Shown here piece after piece: positions 1 to 8,058 of a DNA stretch of 64,000 nt. The notes below the pieces were generated by a model. That model did not search any database. It had not been told where the DNA came from and saw only the letters and a list, made by a program, of their open reading frames with translations. The position numbers and the translations under genes were made by a program. This stretch comes from Lachnoclostridium sp. An76. GTDB taxonomy: Bacteria > Bacillota > Clostridia > Lachnospirales > Lachnospiraceae. Numbering within the stretch: the stretch's first letter is position 1; the number at the start of each line of letters is the position of its first letter. The stretch is taken from the NCBI RefSeq assembly GCF_002161355.1, contig NZ_NFHL01000003.1:124001-188000 (forward strand). The letters are read 5' to 3'.

Positions 1-339
1 CACGCTTCCGATCTGTTCAGCCCGGACTGGCCGATCTACACCCGTACGAACGACTCCTGCCCGACACAGTATTTCGAGGGCAGCAAGGTGACATCTTCCG
101 TCGTATCCAACGGCTGCCTGATCGAAGGCACAGTCGAGGATTCCATCATCGGAAGAGGCTGCATCATCAAACCGGGCGCTGTCGTAAAGAACTGTGTCAT
201 CTCCGCTGACGTAGTCATCGGAAAAGGCGTCCACGTAGAAAACCTCGTCGTAGATAAGCACGCAAGGCTGATCCGCGGCAAGAGAGTCATCGCGTCTCCC
301 GAAAAACCGGGATACATCAAACGCGGCGATACACTGTAA
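1..339 (+). CDS. glgD: GlgD, glucose-1-phosphate adenylyltransferase-like subunit (C-terminal part)
   Basis: The gene enters from outside the window and is read in frame 1 from the first base to the TAA at 337-339, giving about 112 residues. The visible part is the end of the left-handed beta-helix: hexapeptide-like repeats (SNGCLIEGTVEDSIIGRG, then CIIKPGAVVKNCVISADVVI) followed by the typical GlgD tail ending GYIKRGDTL. GlgD is the regulatory or non-catalytic partner of GlgC, which makes ADP-glucose for glycogen synthesis in the cytoplasm of Firmicutes; glgC normally lies just upstream. The assignment rests on the C-terminal repeats only, since the nucleotidyltransferase domain is outside the window. 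Confidence 0.85.
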   Translation, partial: HASDLFSPDWPIYTRTNDSCPTQYFEGSKVTSSVVSNGCLIEGTVEDSIIGRGCIIKPGAVVKNCVISADVVIGKGVHVENLVVDKHARLIRGKRVIASPEKPGYIKRGDTL

Positions 340-440
340 ATCTGTAATTACGGGGGAGCCTGTGATCGAGTAAATCGGACGAAACCAGCGAAGCGCGGTT
401 ATAGAAGACGTATTCAGCACGGGTGTGTGGGTGGCTTCGG
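340..440 (+). repeat. 3'-UTR element directly after the glgD stop codon
   Basis: The bases after the glgD TAA read ATCTGTAATTACGGGGGAG and continue with a CGGACGAAACC core. Very similar sequence starts directly after the stop codons of coaX (minus strand, 939 downwards) and map (25829). The shared position suggests a transcribed 3' element or terminator family. The pairing in this copy is weaker than in the map copy. Confidence 0.5.
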
Positions 441-500
441 CTCCGGGGCTGAAAGTTTTTCGAAAAAACGCTTCGCTGTTTTCTGGTTTACTCAAGCCGA

Positions 501-613
501 AAGGTCCCCAGCAAATGCAGCGTTTAAAAACGTAGTGAGAGAGGGGAACTTCTTCGACAAAAAGCCCCCCTCTCACCCACCTTTCGAAATCCTGCATTTG
601 CCTGCGGGGACCT
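501..613. repeat. Long imperfect inverted repeat A
   Basis: The left arm (501-548, starting AAGGTCCCCAGCAAATGCAG) pairs with the right arm (565-613, ending CTGCGGGGACCTT), with a short loop around 553-562. The arms also share GAGAGAGGGG / CCCCCCTCTC. It lies between the convergent genes glgD and coaX. It could act as a bidirectional terminator or be a palindromic mobile remnant; no credible coding sequence lies here. Confidence 0.6.
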
Positions 614-671
614 TCCGGTCGGATGCACGCAGAAAACCGGCCCCCCTTTGATGCGCACTTTCGCGGCGGAC

Positions 672-857
672 GGGGATATGGCGACGGTGACTTGGAGTAA
701 TCTGATGGAAAGACTTAAAAGAATGGGATGCGGCGTTAATTTCAAAGCGGATGCCTGAGCCGCAGGCGAATCTTCCGCTTTGAAATTGTCCTTAGCCGTA
801 TCCCATTCTTTTTACGTCTTTCCCAGATTACGGAACCGGAACCTGAGCCATATCCCC
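672..857. repeat. Long imperfect inverted repeat B (about 85-bp arms)
   Basis: The left arm begins GGGGATATGGC at 672 and the right arm ends GCCATATCCCC at 857. In between, AGAATGGGATGCGGC matches the reverse complement of GCCGTATCCCATTCT, and ATTTCAAAGCGGA pairs with TCCGCTTTGAAAT. The loop is near 752-766 and contains TGAGCCGCAGGCGA. The sequence is seen directly; its function is unknown. Confidence 0.65.
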
Positions 858-859
858 AT

Positions 860-939
860 ACGCCACGAAAATGTCCTCAATCATATCGACGGTTTTCGGA
901 CGTTCAACCAAGAGGAAGGCTCCCCCCGCAAATCCAGAT
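860..939 (-). repeat. 3'-UTR element directly after the coaX stop codon
   Basis: Read on the minus strand, the bases following the coaX TGA are ATCTGGATTTGCGGGGGGAG, then GGTTGAACGTCCGAAAACCG. This is nearly the same as the sequence after map (GGTTAAACGTCCGAAAACCG). It is an inverted copy relative to the glgD element because the two genes converge. Confidence 0.55.
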
Positions 940-1707
940 TCACCTTTGATTTTTCTGATAGATGACCGCCAGCCCCTTGAGCAGCAGATCTTCATCCAGC
1001 CGGATCTCTCTCCGGCAGTGGGGCACGATCTTCCCTGCCAGCCCTCCGGTGGCGACTACGGTCACATCCCCGTCCAGTTCTTCCGCCAGACGGTCAATGA
1101 TACCGTCTATGGCAGCGGCGGCGCTGTATATGGTGCCGCTTTTCATGCACTCCACCGTATTTTTCCCGATGATATGCTCCGGAGCCTCCAGGCTGATGCC
1201 GCCCAACTGCGATGCATTCGCAGTGAGGGAATCAAGGGATACGCCGATCCCGGGATAGATCATCCCGCCGATGTAATTCTTATTTTTATCGATCACGCAG
1301 ACTGTATTCGCAGTCCCCATGTCGAAGACCAGAAGTGGAACGGGATATTCTGCGATCGCCGCCACTGAGTCCACCACAAGATCGCTGCCGAGCTGCGCCG
1401 GGTTATCGATGCGGATATTGAGCCCGGTTTTGATGCCTGCGCCGACGATGAGCGGTTCTTTTTTCAGGATCTTCTCTACCGCGAGCTTTACGATCGTGGT
1501 GATCTGCGGAACCACCGAGGAGATGATCCCCCCCTCCAGGTCTGCTCTTTTTATATGATAGATATCCAGCACATTCTTGATGTCAATGGCGTATTCAAGC
1601 TCCGTCTTTGTGCGCACGGTGGACAGCCGCTCGATGAACACGCACTTTTTGCCGTCCATGCACCCGATCACGATATTTGTATTCCCGATATCAATAGCCA
1701 ATATCAT
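940..1707 (-). CDS. coaX: Type III pantothenate kinase
   Basis: A 255-residue protein, the usual CoaX length, that phosphorylates pantothenate as the first step of CoA synthesis in the cytoplasm. It shows the N-terminal acetate/sugar-kinase-fold phosphate loop (AIDIGNTNIVIG, residues 4-15), the TGL..RIDNPAQLGSD segment (about 95-110) that carries the catalytic Asp, and the FDMGTANTVCVID motif (about 129-141). The Arg often found after GxD is Leu here, as far as I recall also the case in other Clostridia. Its start overlaps the end of the upstream ECF gene by 17 bp, and coaBC lies one gene further upstream, so the three probably form a vitamin B5-to-CoA operon. Confidence 0.93.
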   Translation of the reverse strand: MILAIDIGNTNIVIGCMDGKKCVFIERLSTVRTKTELEYAIDIKNVLDIYHIKRADLEGGIISSVVPQITTIVKLAVEKILKKEPLIVGAGIKTGLNIRIDNPAQLGSDLVVDSVAAIAEYPVPLLVFDMGTANTVCVIDKNKNYIGGMIYPGIGVSLDSLTANASQLGGISLEAPEHIIGKNTVECMKSGTIYSAAAAIDGIIDRLAEELDGDVTVVATGGLAGKIVPHCRREIRLDEDLLLKGLAVIYQKNQR

Positions 1708-2446
1708 TTCTTAAGCCCAGCCTTTCCCTGACATTTTTCTTTAAGAGCACACGTCCGATGAGAAGGGTCAGGATCCCTGCGACGATTGCCTCAGGCACGC
1801 CGTTGACCCCGATCACTGTCAGGATAAACGTATAGACCGCTGACACTGCGACTTCATTCGCCGCGGCATATGCCTCTCTGAAGAACACGAAGATCAGGTT
1901 CATGACGAGCAGGGTATTGACCAGCGCGCCGCTCACTCCCGCAAGCACGAGACCCACGCTTGAGATCCCGCTCTTCCTTTTGACCAGGTCTTTGGTGAGC
2001 CACATGACCAGCTTGTATACAAAATACGGCACTACACCCACAAGGATCCTCGGGATAAAGCATATGATTATACTTCCCAGACCGCCGCTCACATCCCCGA
2101 TGCTGTAAAAGGGCGTAAACACGAATGAGGTAGGCGTGGGGTTCATCGTATTATTGATAAAACTGGTCAGCCCGAAAAGGAATCCCAGCGCCGCTCCCTT
2201 TTTCGGTCCCATCAGAAGGGACGCGACGATGACCGGCACATGGATGATGGTCGCCCTTGTAAATCCAAGCGGGATATAGCCCAGAAAGGGGGTAAAGGCC
2301 ATGATGCATATGATCGCACCGAAGATCGCCACCTGGACCATGCTCATCGTGCTGAATCTGCTCCCTGACTGTACACCGCCGCTGTTTGGCCGGCTGCTGT
2401 CAGTCTGTTTCCTGGTTTCTGTTCTTTGATTTTCTGAATTTTTCAT
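1691..2446 (-). CDS. panT: ECF transporter S component, probably pantothenate-specific
   Basis: About 251 residues. The start at 2446 is chosen because AGGAGG lies 6-7 bp upstream; an upstream in-frame ATG at 2488 lacks such a site. After a hydrophilic, Ser/Asn-rich tail of about 38 residues come roughly six hydrophobic segments (VAIFGAIICIMAFTPF, VIVASLLMGPKKGAALGFLF, and others) typical of ECF substrate-binding S components. These sit in the membrane and use a shared EcfAA'T module. No module genes are visible nearby. Being sandwiched between coaBC and coaX is the main reason to assign pantothenate as substrate; another CoA precursor is possible. Confidence 0.8.
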   Translation of the reverse strand: MKNSENQRTETRKQTDSSRPNSGGVQSGSRFSTMSMVQVAIFGAIICIMAFTPFLGYIPLGFTRATIIHVPVIVASLLMGPKKGAALGFLFGLTSFINNTMNPTPTSFVFTPFYSIGDVSGGLGSIIICFIPRILVGVVPYFVYKLVMWLTKDLVKRKSGISSVGLVLAGVSGALVNTLLVMNLIFVFFREAYAAANEVAVSAVYTFILTVIGVNGVPEAIVAGILTLLIGRVLLKKNVRERLGLRNDIGY

Positions 2447-2512
2447 GATTGCCTCCTTGTTATCATTCCCGTAAGGGATACAATACATTTGGCACAGTTA
2501 AGAATTCTGTCC

Positions 2513-3742
2513 CTATATTCGATTGTTTTCGCTGCCGCCAATATCTTCGGCAGCCCGTATGTCCATGATCCGGTCCATGATCTTTGAGGCTGTCTCCTCT
2601 TTTGACATTTTCCCGAGTGAGAGTTCCTCGTTTTCCGTGATCATGGTCACCACATTGGTATCGCCGCCAAATCCCGCTCCTTCCACTCTCAGGCTGTTCG
2701 CCACGATCATGTCCAGGTTCTTTTTCTGAAGCTTCTGCCTGGCGTTCCCGATCAGGTCCTGCGTCTCCATGGCAAACCCGCACAGGAACTGCCCCGGTCT
2801 CTTATGCCCGCCGAGCCAGGCCAGGATATCGTCTGTCCGCTCCAGTTCCAGCGTGAGCTCCCCGTCTTTTTTCTTCATCTTTTCACTGCTCACAGATTTC
2901 GGGCGGTAATCCGCCACTGCTGCTGCCTTGACGATGATATCCTGCTCTGATGCCCGTCCGGCCACTGCCTCAAACATCTCTTTTGCGGTCGTGATCTCCA
3001 CCATGCGGACGAACTGCGGCTTCTTCAGAGCGGTCGGGCCGCTCACAAGCGTCACGGACGCGCCGCGCCGCGCGCACACTGTGGCAATGGCATACCCCAT
3101 CTTCCCCGTGGAGTGGTTCGTAAGATAGCGGACCGGATCCGCCGCCTCCTGGGTCGGTCCCGCTGTCACGAGCACATTCAGGCCCTGCATATCCTTTTCA
3201 CAGGCGATCTCCTGAAGGATATACTCGAGCAGGAGCTCCGGCTCCGGCATCTTCCCTGCGCCCGTGTCGCCGCATGCCAGATATCCCACAGCCGGGCTGA
3301 TGACCTCATATCCATAATTTTCCAGGATCTTCATATTATCCTGTACGATCGGATTCTCGAACATGTTTGTGTTCATGGCAGGAGCCACGATCTTGCGGCA
3401 CCTGCACGCCATCACAGTGGTCGTCAGCATATCGTCCGCGATGCCGTGGGCGATCTTGCCGATCACATTGGCGCTGGCAGGCGCGATCATCACCACGTCC
3501 GCCTTCTTTGCCAGCGATACATGCTCCACGCTGTACTCAAAATTACGGTCAAATGTGTCTACAAGACACTTGTTGCCGGTCAGAGTCTCGAACGTGATGG
3601 GATTGATGAAGTTCACCGCATTCTGCGTCATCAGCACATGCACATCCGCGTGCAGCTTTTTGAGCGCGCTGGCCAGGGACGCGGTCTTGTACGCGGCGAT
3701 GCTGCCCGTGACCCCGAGCAGGACTGTCTTTCCCTTTAACAT
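2513..3742 (-). CDS. coaBC: Bifunctional phosphopantothenoylcysteine synthetase/decarboxylase
   Basis: A 409-residue fusion enzyme that joins cysteine to 4'-phosphopantothenate (CoaB, CTP-dependent) and decarboxylates the product (CoaC, flavin-dependent). The N-terminal flavoprotein half shows GVTGSIAAYK (FMN site, residues 10-19), VEHVSLAK with the active-site His (about residue 74), the PAMNTNMF motif and the CGDTGAGKMPEPE loop with the catalytic Cys. The CoaB half begins around 185 with VLVTAGPTQE and contains YLTNHSTGKMG. Length and motif order are normal. It is the first gene of the coaBC-panT-coaX cluster. Its ATG at 3742 is preceded by an AAGGGGG-type ribosome site. Confidence 0.95.
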   Translation of the reverse strand: MLKGKTVLLGVTGSIAAYKTASLASALKKLHADVHVLMTQNAVNFINPITFETLTGNKCLVDTFDRNFEYSVEHVSLAKKADVVMIAPASANVIGKIAHGIADDMLTTTVMACRCRKIVAPAMNTNMFENPIVQDNMKILENYGYEVISPAVGYLACGDTGAGKMPEPELLLEYILQEIACEKDMQGLNVLVTAGPTQEAADPVRYLTNHSTGKMGYAIATVCARRGASVTLVSGPTALKKPQFVRMVEITTAKEMFEAVAGRASEQDIIVKAAAVADYRPKSVSSEKMKKKDGELTLELERTDDILAWLGGHKRPGQFLCGFAMETQDLIGNARQKLQKKNLDMIVANSLRVEGAGFGGDTNVVTMITENEELSLGKMSKEETASKIMDRIMDIRAAEDIGGSENNRI

Positions 3743-4162
3743 AGGTTACCCCCTTTCTTAAGTCCGACAGAACCGTGTGCGCCCGCGCTGCGGACGCTGT
3801 CTTCCGATTATGTGTGAACATCCCGCCCCTGCGTCGGGATTGCTCCGGTTCCGCTCTATTATATGGCATGAAAGCTGAAAAATCAATCCGCTCCGTATCT
3901 GTGGGCATAATGTAACAGTTCAGCCCGCGCCATTCGGAAAACCGCACTGCGTGCTTATTGCGGCTGCCACCGCTGTTTTCCTCATAAACGGGCGCTCAGC
4001 TCATCGGACTGCCCGCTCGAAAAATCATGCGAGCATGATTTTCTCTCCCGCGCAGCCCGATGGCTGAACTGTTACCGCATAATCCATCAGAAAAATGCGC
4101 ACAATATCCCTGACACTCTAAGTATAAGAGATTATTAGAATTAAGAAAGGATATGGAAGATC
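3743..4162. other. Intergenic region with divergent promoters and a palindromic element
   Basis: These 420 bases separate the divergent coaBC and the gene at 4163. No convincing ORF is present. The right half is filled by the composite palindrome described at 3904-4084; the left part presumably holds the coaBC promoter, but I cannot pick one with confidence. Confidence 0.5.
3904..4084. repeat. Composite palindrome with TAACAGTTCAGCC arms
   Basis: The outer arms are TAACAGTTCAGCC (about 3912-3924) and GGCTGAACTGTTA (about 4061-4074). Inside them CATCGG..CTGC (about 4002) pairs with GCGCAGCCCGATG (about 4050), and at the centre AAAATCATGC/GCATGATTTT forms a perfect hairpin (4021-4042). The same TAACAG/TTCAG arm type recurs at 10684-10731 and 39324-39384. 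Function unknown. Confidence 0.6.
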
Positions 4163-4594
4163 ATGGATGAACAGACAAGAAAACTGCTGGAAGAGTGCAC
4201 CAGCGGATGCAGGATGGCGGAGGACAGTATCGGGCAGATCCGGGAATACATCAGGGATCACCGCCTGTTGGAACTGGCGGACAGCTACGCAGAGCGCCAC
4301 GCAAAGCTGAGGCAGGAAGCGGATGAATGTCTCAGCGAATGCGGTTATGAGCCGAAGGAGCCGGGAGCTGTCTCCAGCACTTTTGCATGGTTTACCACAG
4401 AGATGAAGCTCACTTTCAATGACGACAACACGCAGATCTCCAAACTCCTCATCGACGGCTGCAGTATGGGGATCAAGACCCTGGGCGAGCGGCGGAACAC
4501 GCTGGACCGCGCGGATAAGAAAGCGCTTGCCCTGGCGGACCGGATCATCCGCACGGAAGAAGATTTTATAAAGGATCTCCGGGGATATCTGTAA
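4163..4594 (+). CDS. Small helical protein of unknown function (ferritin-like bundle suspected)
   Basis: A 143-residue soluble protein with no signal peptide or membrane segment. I do not recognise a named family with confidence. The sequence is almost entirely amphipathic helix with charged residues, and four helix-length blocks can be drawn (roughly 1-30, 33-55, 68-105, 110-143), as in DUF2383 or other ferritin-like four-helix bundles. A motif-like stretch, STFAWFTTEMKLTFNDD, lies at about 72-88. A GGAAG ribosome site sits close to the ATG. It stands alone between the palindromic element and the exonuclease gene, which has its own promoter. Confidence 0.7.
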   Translation: MDEQTRKLLEECTSGCRMAEDSIGQIREYIRDHRLLELADSYAERHAKLRQEADECLSECGYEPKEPGAVSSTFAWFTTEMKLTFNDDNTQISKLLIDGCSMGIKTLGERRNTLDRADKKALALADRIIRTEEDFIKDLRGYL

Positions 4595-4675
4595 ATACAG
4601 ATACAGACTCAGCCGTAATCCGGCGCATATCCGATGCTCTTATACCGGAGCTCTTATGCCGGACGGTAAATAAAA

Positions 4676-4705
4676 TTGGATTTTCTCCTCCTTTCCCTTT
4701 ATAAT
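4676..4705 (+). promoter_or_regulatory. Sigma-A type promoter for the exonuclease gene
   Basis: A -35 TTGGAT (4676-4681), an 18-bp spacer and a consensus -10 TATAAT (4700-4705) lie 25 bp upstream of the exonuclease ATG. Confidence 0.55.
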
Positions 4706-4730
4706 AGCAGTCAGAAAAGGAGCGGAAATC

Positions 4731-5426
4731 ATGCTGAGATCATACATTGCATTTGACATTGAGACAACGGGACTCGATCCCATGGAAAATGAGATCATAG
4801 AGATCGGAGCGCTGAAAGTGCGGGAAGGCAGGGTTGCGGAACGGTTCATGGAATTTATCCGTCCCGTATCTCCTGTCTCACCGGCGATCACAGCGCTTAC
4901 CGGGATCACAAATGAAATGGTCGCGGACGCAAATCCCCGCAGCCAGGTAGTCTCTGACTTCCTGGATTTCTGCGGGGACGACGTCCTGATCGGCCACAAT
5001 GTGATCTTTGATTACAGTTTTGTGAAATGCAGCGCCGTACAGGACGGTCTGACATTTGAAAAGATGGGCATTGACACCCTGAAAATTGCCAGAAAAGTGC
5101 ATGCTGACCTGGACTCAAAAAGCCTGGGCAGCCTGTGCGACCACTACCATATAGAAAATAAATCCGCGCACCGCGCCTACCACGACGCGCTTGCCACTGC
5201 CAAGCTTTACCAGACTCTGGCGCATTATTTTGAAGCGGACGAGCCCAGGCTCTTTCAGCCTGTGCAGCTTACATACAAGGTCAGAAAACCTCAGCCCGCC
5301 ACGCCGAAACAGCTCGCCTTTCTTACCAGCCTGATCCGGAAGCGGGGCGCAAAGATCGACCTGGATCCCCAGACACTGACCCGGAGCGAGGCATCCAGGA
5401 TGATAGACGGGCTGCTGAAAGGATAA
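4731..5426 (+). CDS. DEDDh 3'-5' exonuclease (DnaQ/PolC epsilon-like)
   Basis: A 231-residue stand-alone exonuclease. ExoI is FDIETTGLDP (residues 6-15, catalytic Asp and Glu), ExoII is LIGHNVIFDYSF (about 87-98), and ExoIII-epsilon is the HRAYHDALATAKLY block (His and Asp, about 147-160). The DEDDh domain takes about 170 residues; the rest contains the PATPKQLAFLTSLIRKRG motif often seen in Clostridial homologues. The family removes 3' nucleotides from DNA or RNA; a proofreading or repair role is inferred, not shown. The start is supported by AAAGGAG nine bases upstream. Confidence 0.88.
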   Translation: MLRSYIAFDIETTGLDPMENEIIEIGALKVREGRVAERFMEFIRPVSPVSPAITALTGITNEMVADANPRSQVVSDFLDFCGDDVLIGHNVIFDYSFVKCSAVQDGLTFEKMGIDTLKIARKVHADLDSKSLGSLCDHYHIENKSAHRAYHDALATAKLYQTLAHYFEADEPRLFQPVQLTYKVRKPQPATPKQLAFLTSLIRKRGAKIDLDPQTLTRSEASRMIDGLLKG

Positions 5427-5506
5427 ATGGAGTTTCCACACCCTTTAAAGAATTATCACATAACATATATGCATACCTTATTTCTGTTATAAAAACTGAA
5501 TAATCC

Positions 5507-5536
5507 TTGCCACCTGCCAGTAAGATATGCTATATT
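5507..5536 (+). promoter_or_regulatory. Promoter of the putative antitoxin RNA
   Basis: TTGCCA (5507-5512), an 18-bp spacer and TATATT (5531-5536) precede a short non-coding transcript that ends in a strong hairpin at 5591-5628. Confidence 0.5.
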
Positions 5537-5542
5537 AAAGGT

Positions 5543-5630
5543 GCTAAAAGAACAACCGCCAAAGTGGTTGACCAATAAGTTAAGTTTATGAAACCGCCCT
5601 TACTCGCCAAAGTACAAGGGCGGTTTTGCT
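5543..5630 (+). ncRNA. Candidate type I antitoxin RNA
   Basis: A transcript of about 85 nt is predicted between the promoter at 5507-5536 and the hairpin AAACCGCCCTT / AAGGGCGGTTTT (5591-5628), a classic terminator with a U-run. Internally, CAACCGCCAAAGTGGTTG forms a second stem. It lies tail-to-tail with the small toxin-like ORF on the other strand (5643-5735). Convergent overlap at a shared terminator is the arrangement known for TxpA/RatA-type toxin-antitoxin pairs. The RNA itself is inferred. Confidence 0.55.
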
Positions 5631-5642
5631 ATGCTTTAAACA

Positions 5643-5735
5643 CTACTTCAAATTCGCAAATACGAATGTCAGCAATGCCAGAATGAACATTCCAAAAGCC
5701 ATTAGATCTTTAAAGTCAAACGGTTTCTTGTCCAT
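5643..5735 (-). CDS. Putative holin-like type I toxin peptide (30 aa)
   Basis: A 30-residue peptide starting MDKKPFDFKDLMAFGMFILA and ending in FVFANLK. A charged N-terminus is followed by one hydrophobic segment (about residues 11-28). The DLMAFGMFILALL pattern matches the small peptides annotated as putative holin-like toxins (Hol_Tox, Fst/TxpA-like). GGGGGTGG seven bases upstream is a strong ribosome site. Such peptides insert into the membrane when not silenced by antisense RNA. Its 3' end faces the candidate antitoxin RNA. It is too short for routine gene callers, so it may be missing from annotations. Confidence 0.7.
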   Translation of the reverse strand: MDKKPFDFKDLMAFGMFILALLTFVFANLK

Positions 5736-5774
5736 CAGCACCACCCCCATCCTATCCAGATAAAATGGGTCAGT

Positions 5775-8058
5775 TCAGATAAGCCTCACCCTCTCCACCA
5801 CGCTCCCCTTCCTGATCATCCGCGCTCCCGCGGCAAGGGGAATCCCGACACATACTGCTGTGATAAACACCGCCATCCCCACCAGGGGCCACACCGGCAC
5901 CACAAAGGGCGCCTGCATATAGTTCATAGACTGGTACACTGCATACGTCACAGCGAGCCCCGCGGTGGCGGTCAGGATAAGCGACCCGCCTGCGAAGAAC
6001 AGTCCCTCCAGGATGAGCATCCGGGCTGCTCCTGAACAGATCCAGCACTTCCTGCTCTGTCTGTTCGTCATACTTCTCCGCATACCTGATCCCCGCCTTG
6101 GAGACAACCGGAGCGGGGATAAACTCTCTGACCACAGCATCGCTCACAATGACCGTGGGCGGATACCCGAGCATGGGGCCGCTGTAATATCCCTCATCCG
6201 TCAGCCCGGCGATCTGGAATGTACGTGTATTTTCACCGTTCCCGTACTCCGCGCAGGTGACTTCTTTCCCCGCCAGATCATCCATCGTCAGATCCAGACC
6301 GTTCCGGTACAGCACACATGATCTTCCGGACAGGAATTCTTCTCTGTCAAGTTCTGCTCCCACGGTTTCCTGGAGATAGGGGAACTCCGCCTCGCTGACT
6401 CCCAGTATGACGGAACCGAAATTTTCCGGATACTCCTTATATTCCTCCGCCTCATCCGAATAGGGTATGTTCATCCACTTCGCGTAAAATTCTTCCATCC
6501 ACAGATCGGCAAAATCCGGCTCCCAGGGCACTGTAATCTGCCCGTATATGAGCGGATAGACCTGAGACACTCCGCTGACATCCTCCAGGCTTCTGAGAAA
6601 ATCTTCTGTCAGCAGATCCCTGTGCTCTTCGGGATCTTCCTTTTTCAGCGTATCATTTGTGACCGTGATATCATTATTCATATGATTTGTCACAATGGTC
6701 CTCGCCGCCTGGCTTTCCAGAAGGGTGCTCAGGCATAGGAATACAGACAGCCCGGCTGCAAGCGAAACTATGATCACAGCGGATTTCTTTTTGTCTTTTA
6801 ATACCTGGTCCAGCGCCATCCTGGGGATCAGCCTTCCTCTTCCCGTCCGCCGGCGCCCGTCCTTCCCCTGCGCCGGGCGGTATCCCGCTGCCTCCAGAGG
6901 TGAGACAGACACAGCCATTTTCACAGGCTTCCTGCTGCCCATATATATCGTAAACGCGGTCAGGGCAACCGTCAGGAGAACGACTGCCGGGTTCAGTGTT
7001 ACAGGGACATCCCCCTCCTCCCCGGCACGGATCCCGAGGAAACGGATCACCGACGGAAGGAGCAGGAACGAGACCGCTCCCCCTGCCAGAAGCCCTCCCA
7101 GCACTCCCGCGCATCCGAGGAACATCATCTGCCTGCGGATCAGCCGCCGGATCTGCCTGCCTGTCATCCCCACAGTCTGGAGCAGCCCGTAATAACGGAC
7201 ATTTCCCGATACGGCAAGATACAGGATATTATAGATCAGGAGATACGCGCACAGGCAGGTCACTGCCGCAAGGGCGCACAGGCCGAAAAAGATAGGCAGA
7301 GAATATCCCATATCACCGGTAAAATACACGGCCTGCTGTTTCCCCAGATCCAGGCTCTCGATAAATGCTTCCTGCTCACCGGATGTCATGACCAGCCTGT
7401 CAAAGTCCAGATGGAATCTCCCGCATCTCACCTCTGACACGTCATATCCTGACTCCCGGTAAAATGCCTCTGACACATAGAACGCATTCTTCGTCCCATA
7501 GCCGTCCCACATGCCGGATATGATGAACTCCTTTGTCAGCAGATTTCCGTTCCCATCCCGGTATCCTGCGGAAAAACTGTCCCCCACCGTAAGCCCGGCA
7601 AGCCCTGCCTGCTCCAGCGCTTCTTTTGTCACCATAACCTCATTGTCAGCCTTGGGATAAACTCCGATCACCCAGTCCCGCGCCGGCGCCATGATCTCAT
7701 CCCAGCACACAGGATCCGCCCAGATACAGGAAGCCTCCACAGTGCCATCCTTTTCCGTGGATTCGATGTATCCGCTCATGGCGAGGATCCCCGTCCTTTT
7801 TATATCCGGGTTATTTTCACACTTCTCCCTCTGTTCCTCAGTGACTCCGTACATGATGGCGTCGTACTCCCCGCCGTTTAAACGGATATTCTGGAGCCGC
7901 TGCATTTTAAAATAAGTGATCCCTGCCGTAAAGATCGAAAAGAGCATAAAGGATGCCAGTACGATGGACAGAAAAATGATCAGGTTCCTTCCCTTATTGT
8001 TCCTCAGCGTGCTCTTTGCCATGCGGTCGATGACCCTGCGGTTGTTATTTGCCAGCAT
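5775..8058 (-). pseudogene. ABC transporter permease (FtsX/MacB type), broken by an internal deletion and frameshift
   Basis: The first about 675 codons encode a normal FtsX-type permease: a membrane anchor near residues 25-47, an extracellular domain, three membrane segments around 255-375, a second anchor near 430 and a second extracellular domain. At about 6018-6025 (minus strand CCGGATGC) the frame shifts. The original frame runs into an unrelated Arg/Gly-rich tail ending at 5770, while the true C-terminus (RMLILEGLFFAGG, then two membrane helices) continues in another frame to 5775. About 60-70 residues that normally link these parts, including one membrane helix, are missing. The start at 8058 follows AGGTG and overlaps the ATPase gene. 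An assembly error is possible. Confidence 0.8.

Noticed and set aside
427-651. 74-residue plus-strand ORF starting MGGFGSGAESFSKKRF
   Set aside because: It runs through the long inverted repeat A, has no ribosome site and no recognisable domain; its length comes from the palindrome.
871-1368. 165-residue plus-strand ORF opposite coaX
   Set aside because: Antisense shadow of a clear coaX gene with all kinase motifs on the minus strand.
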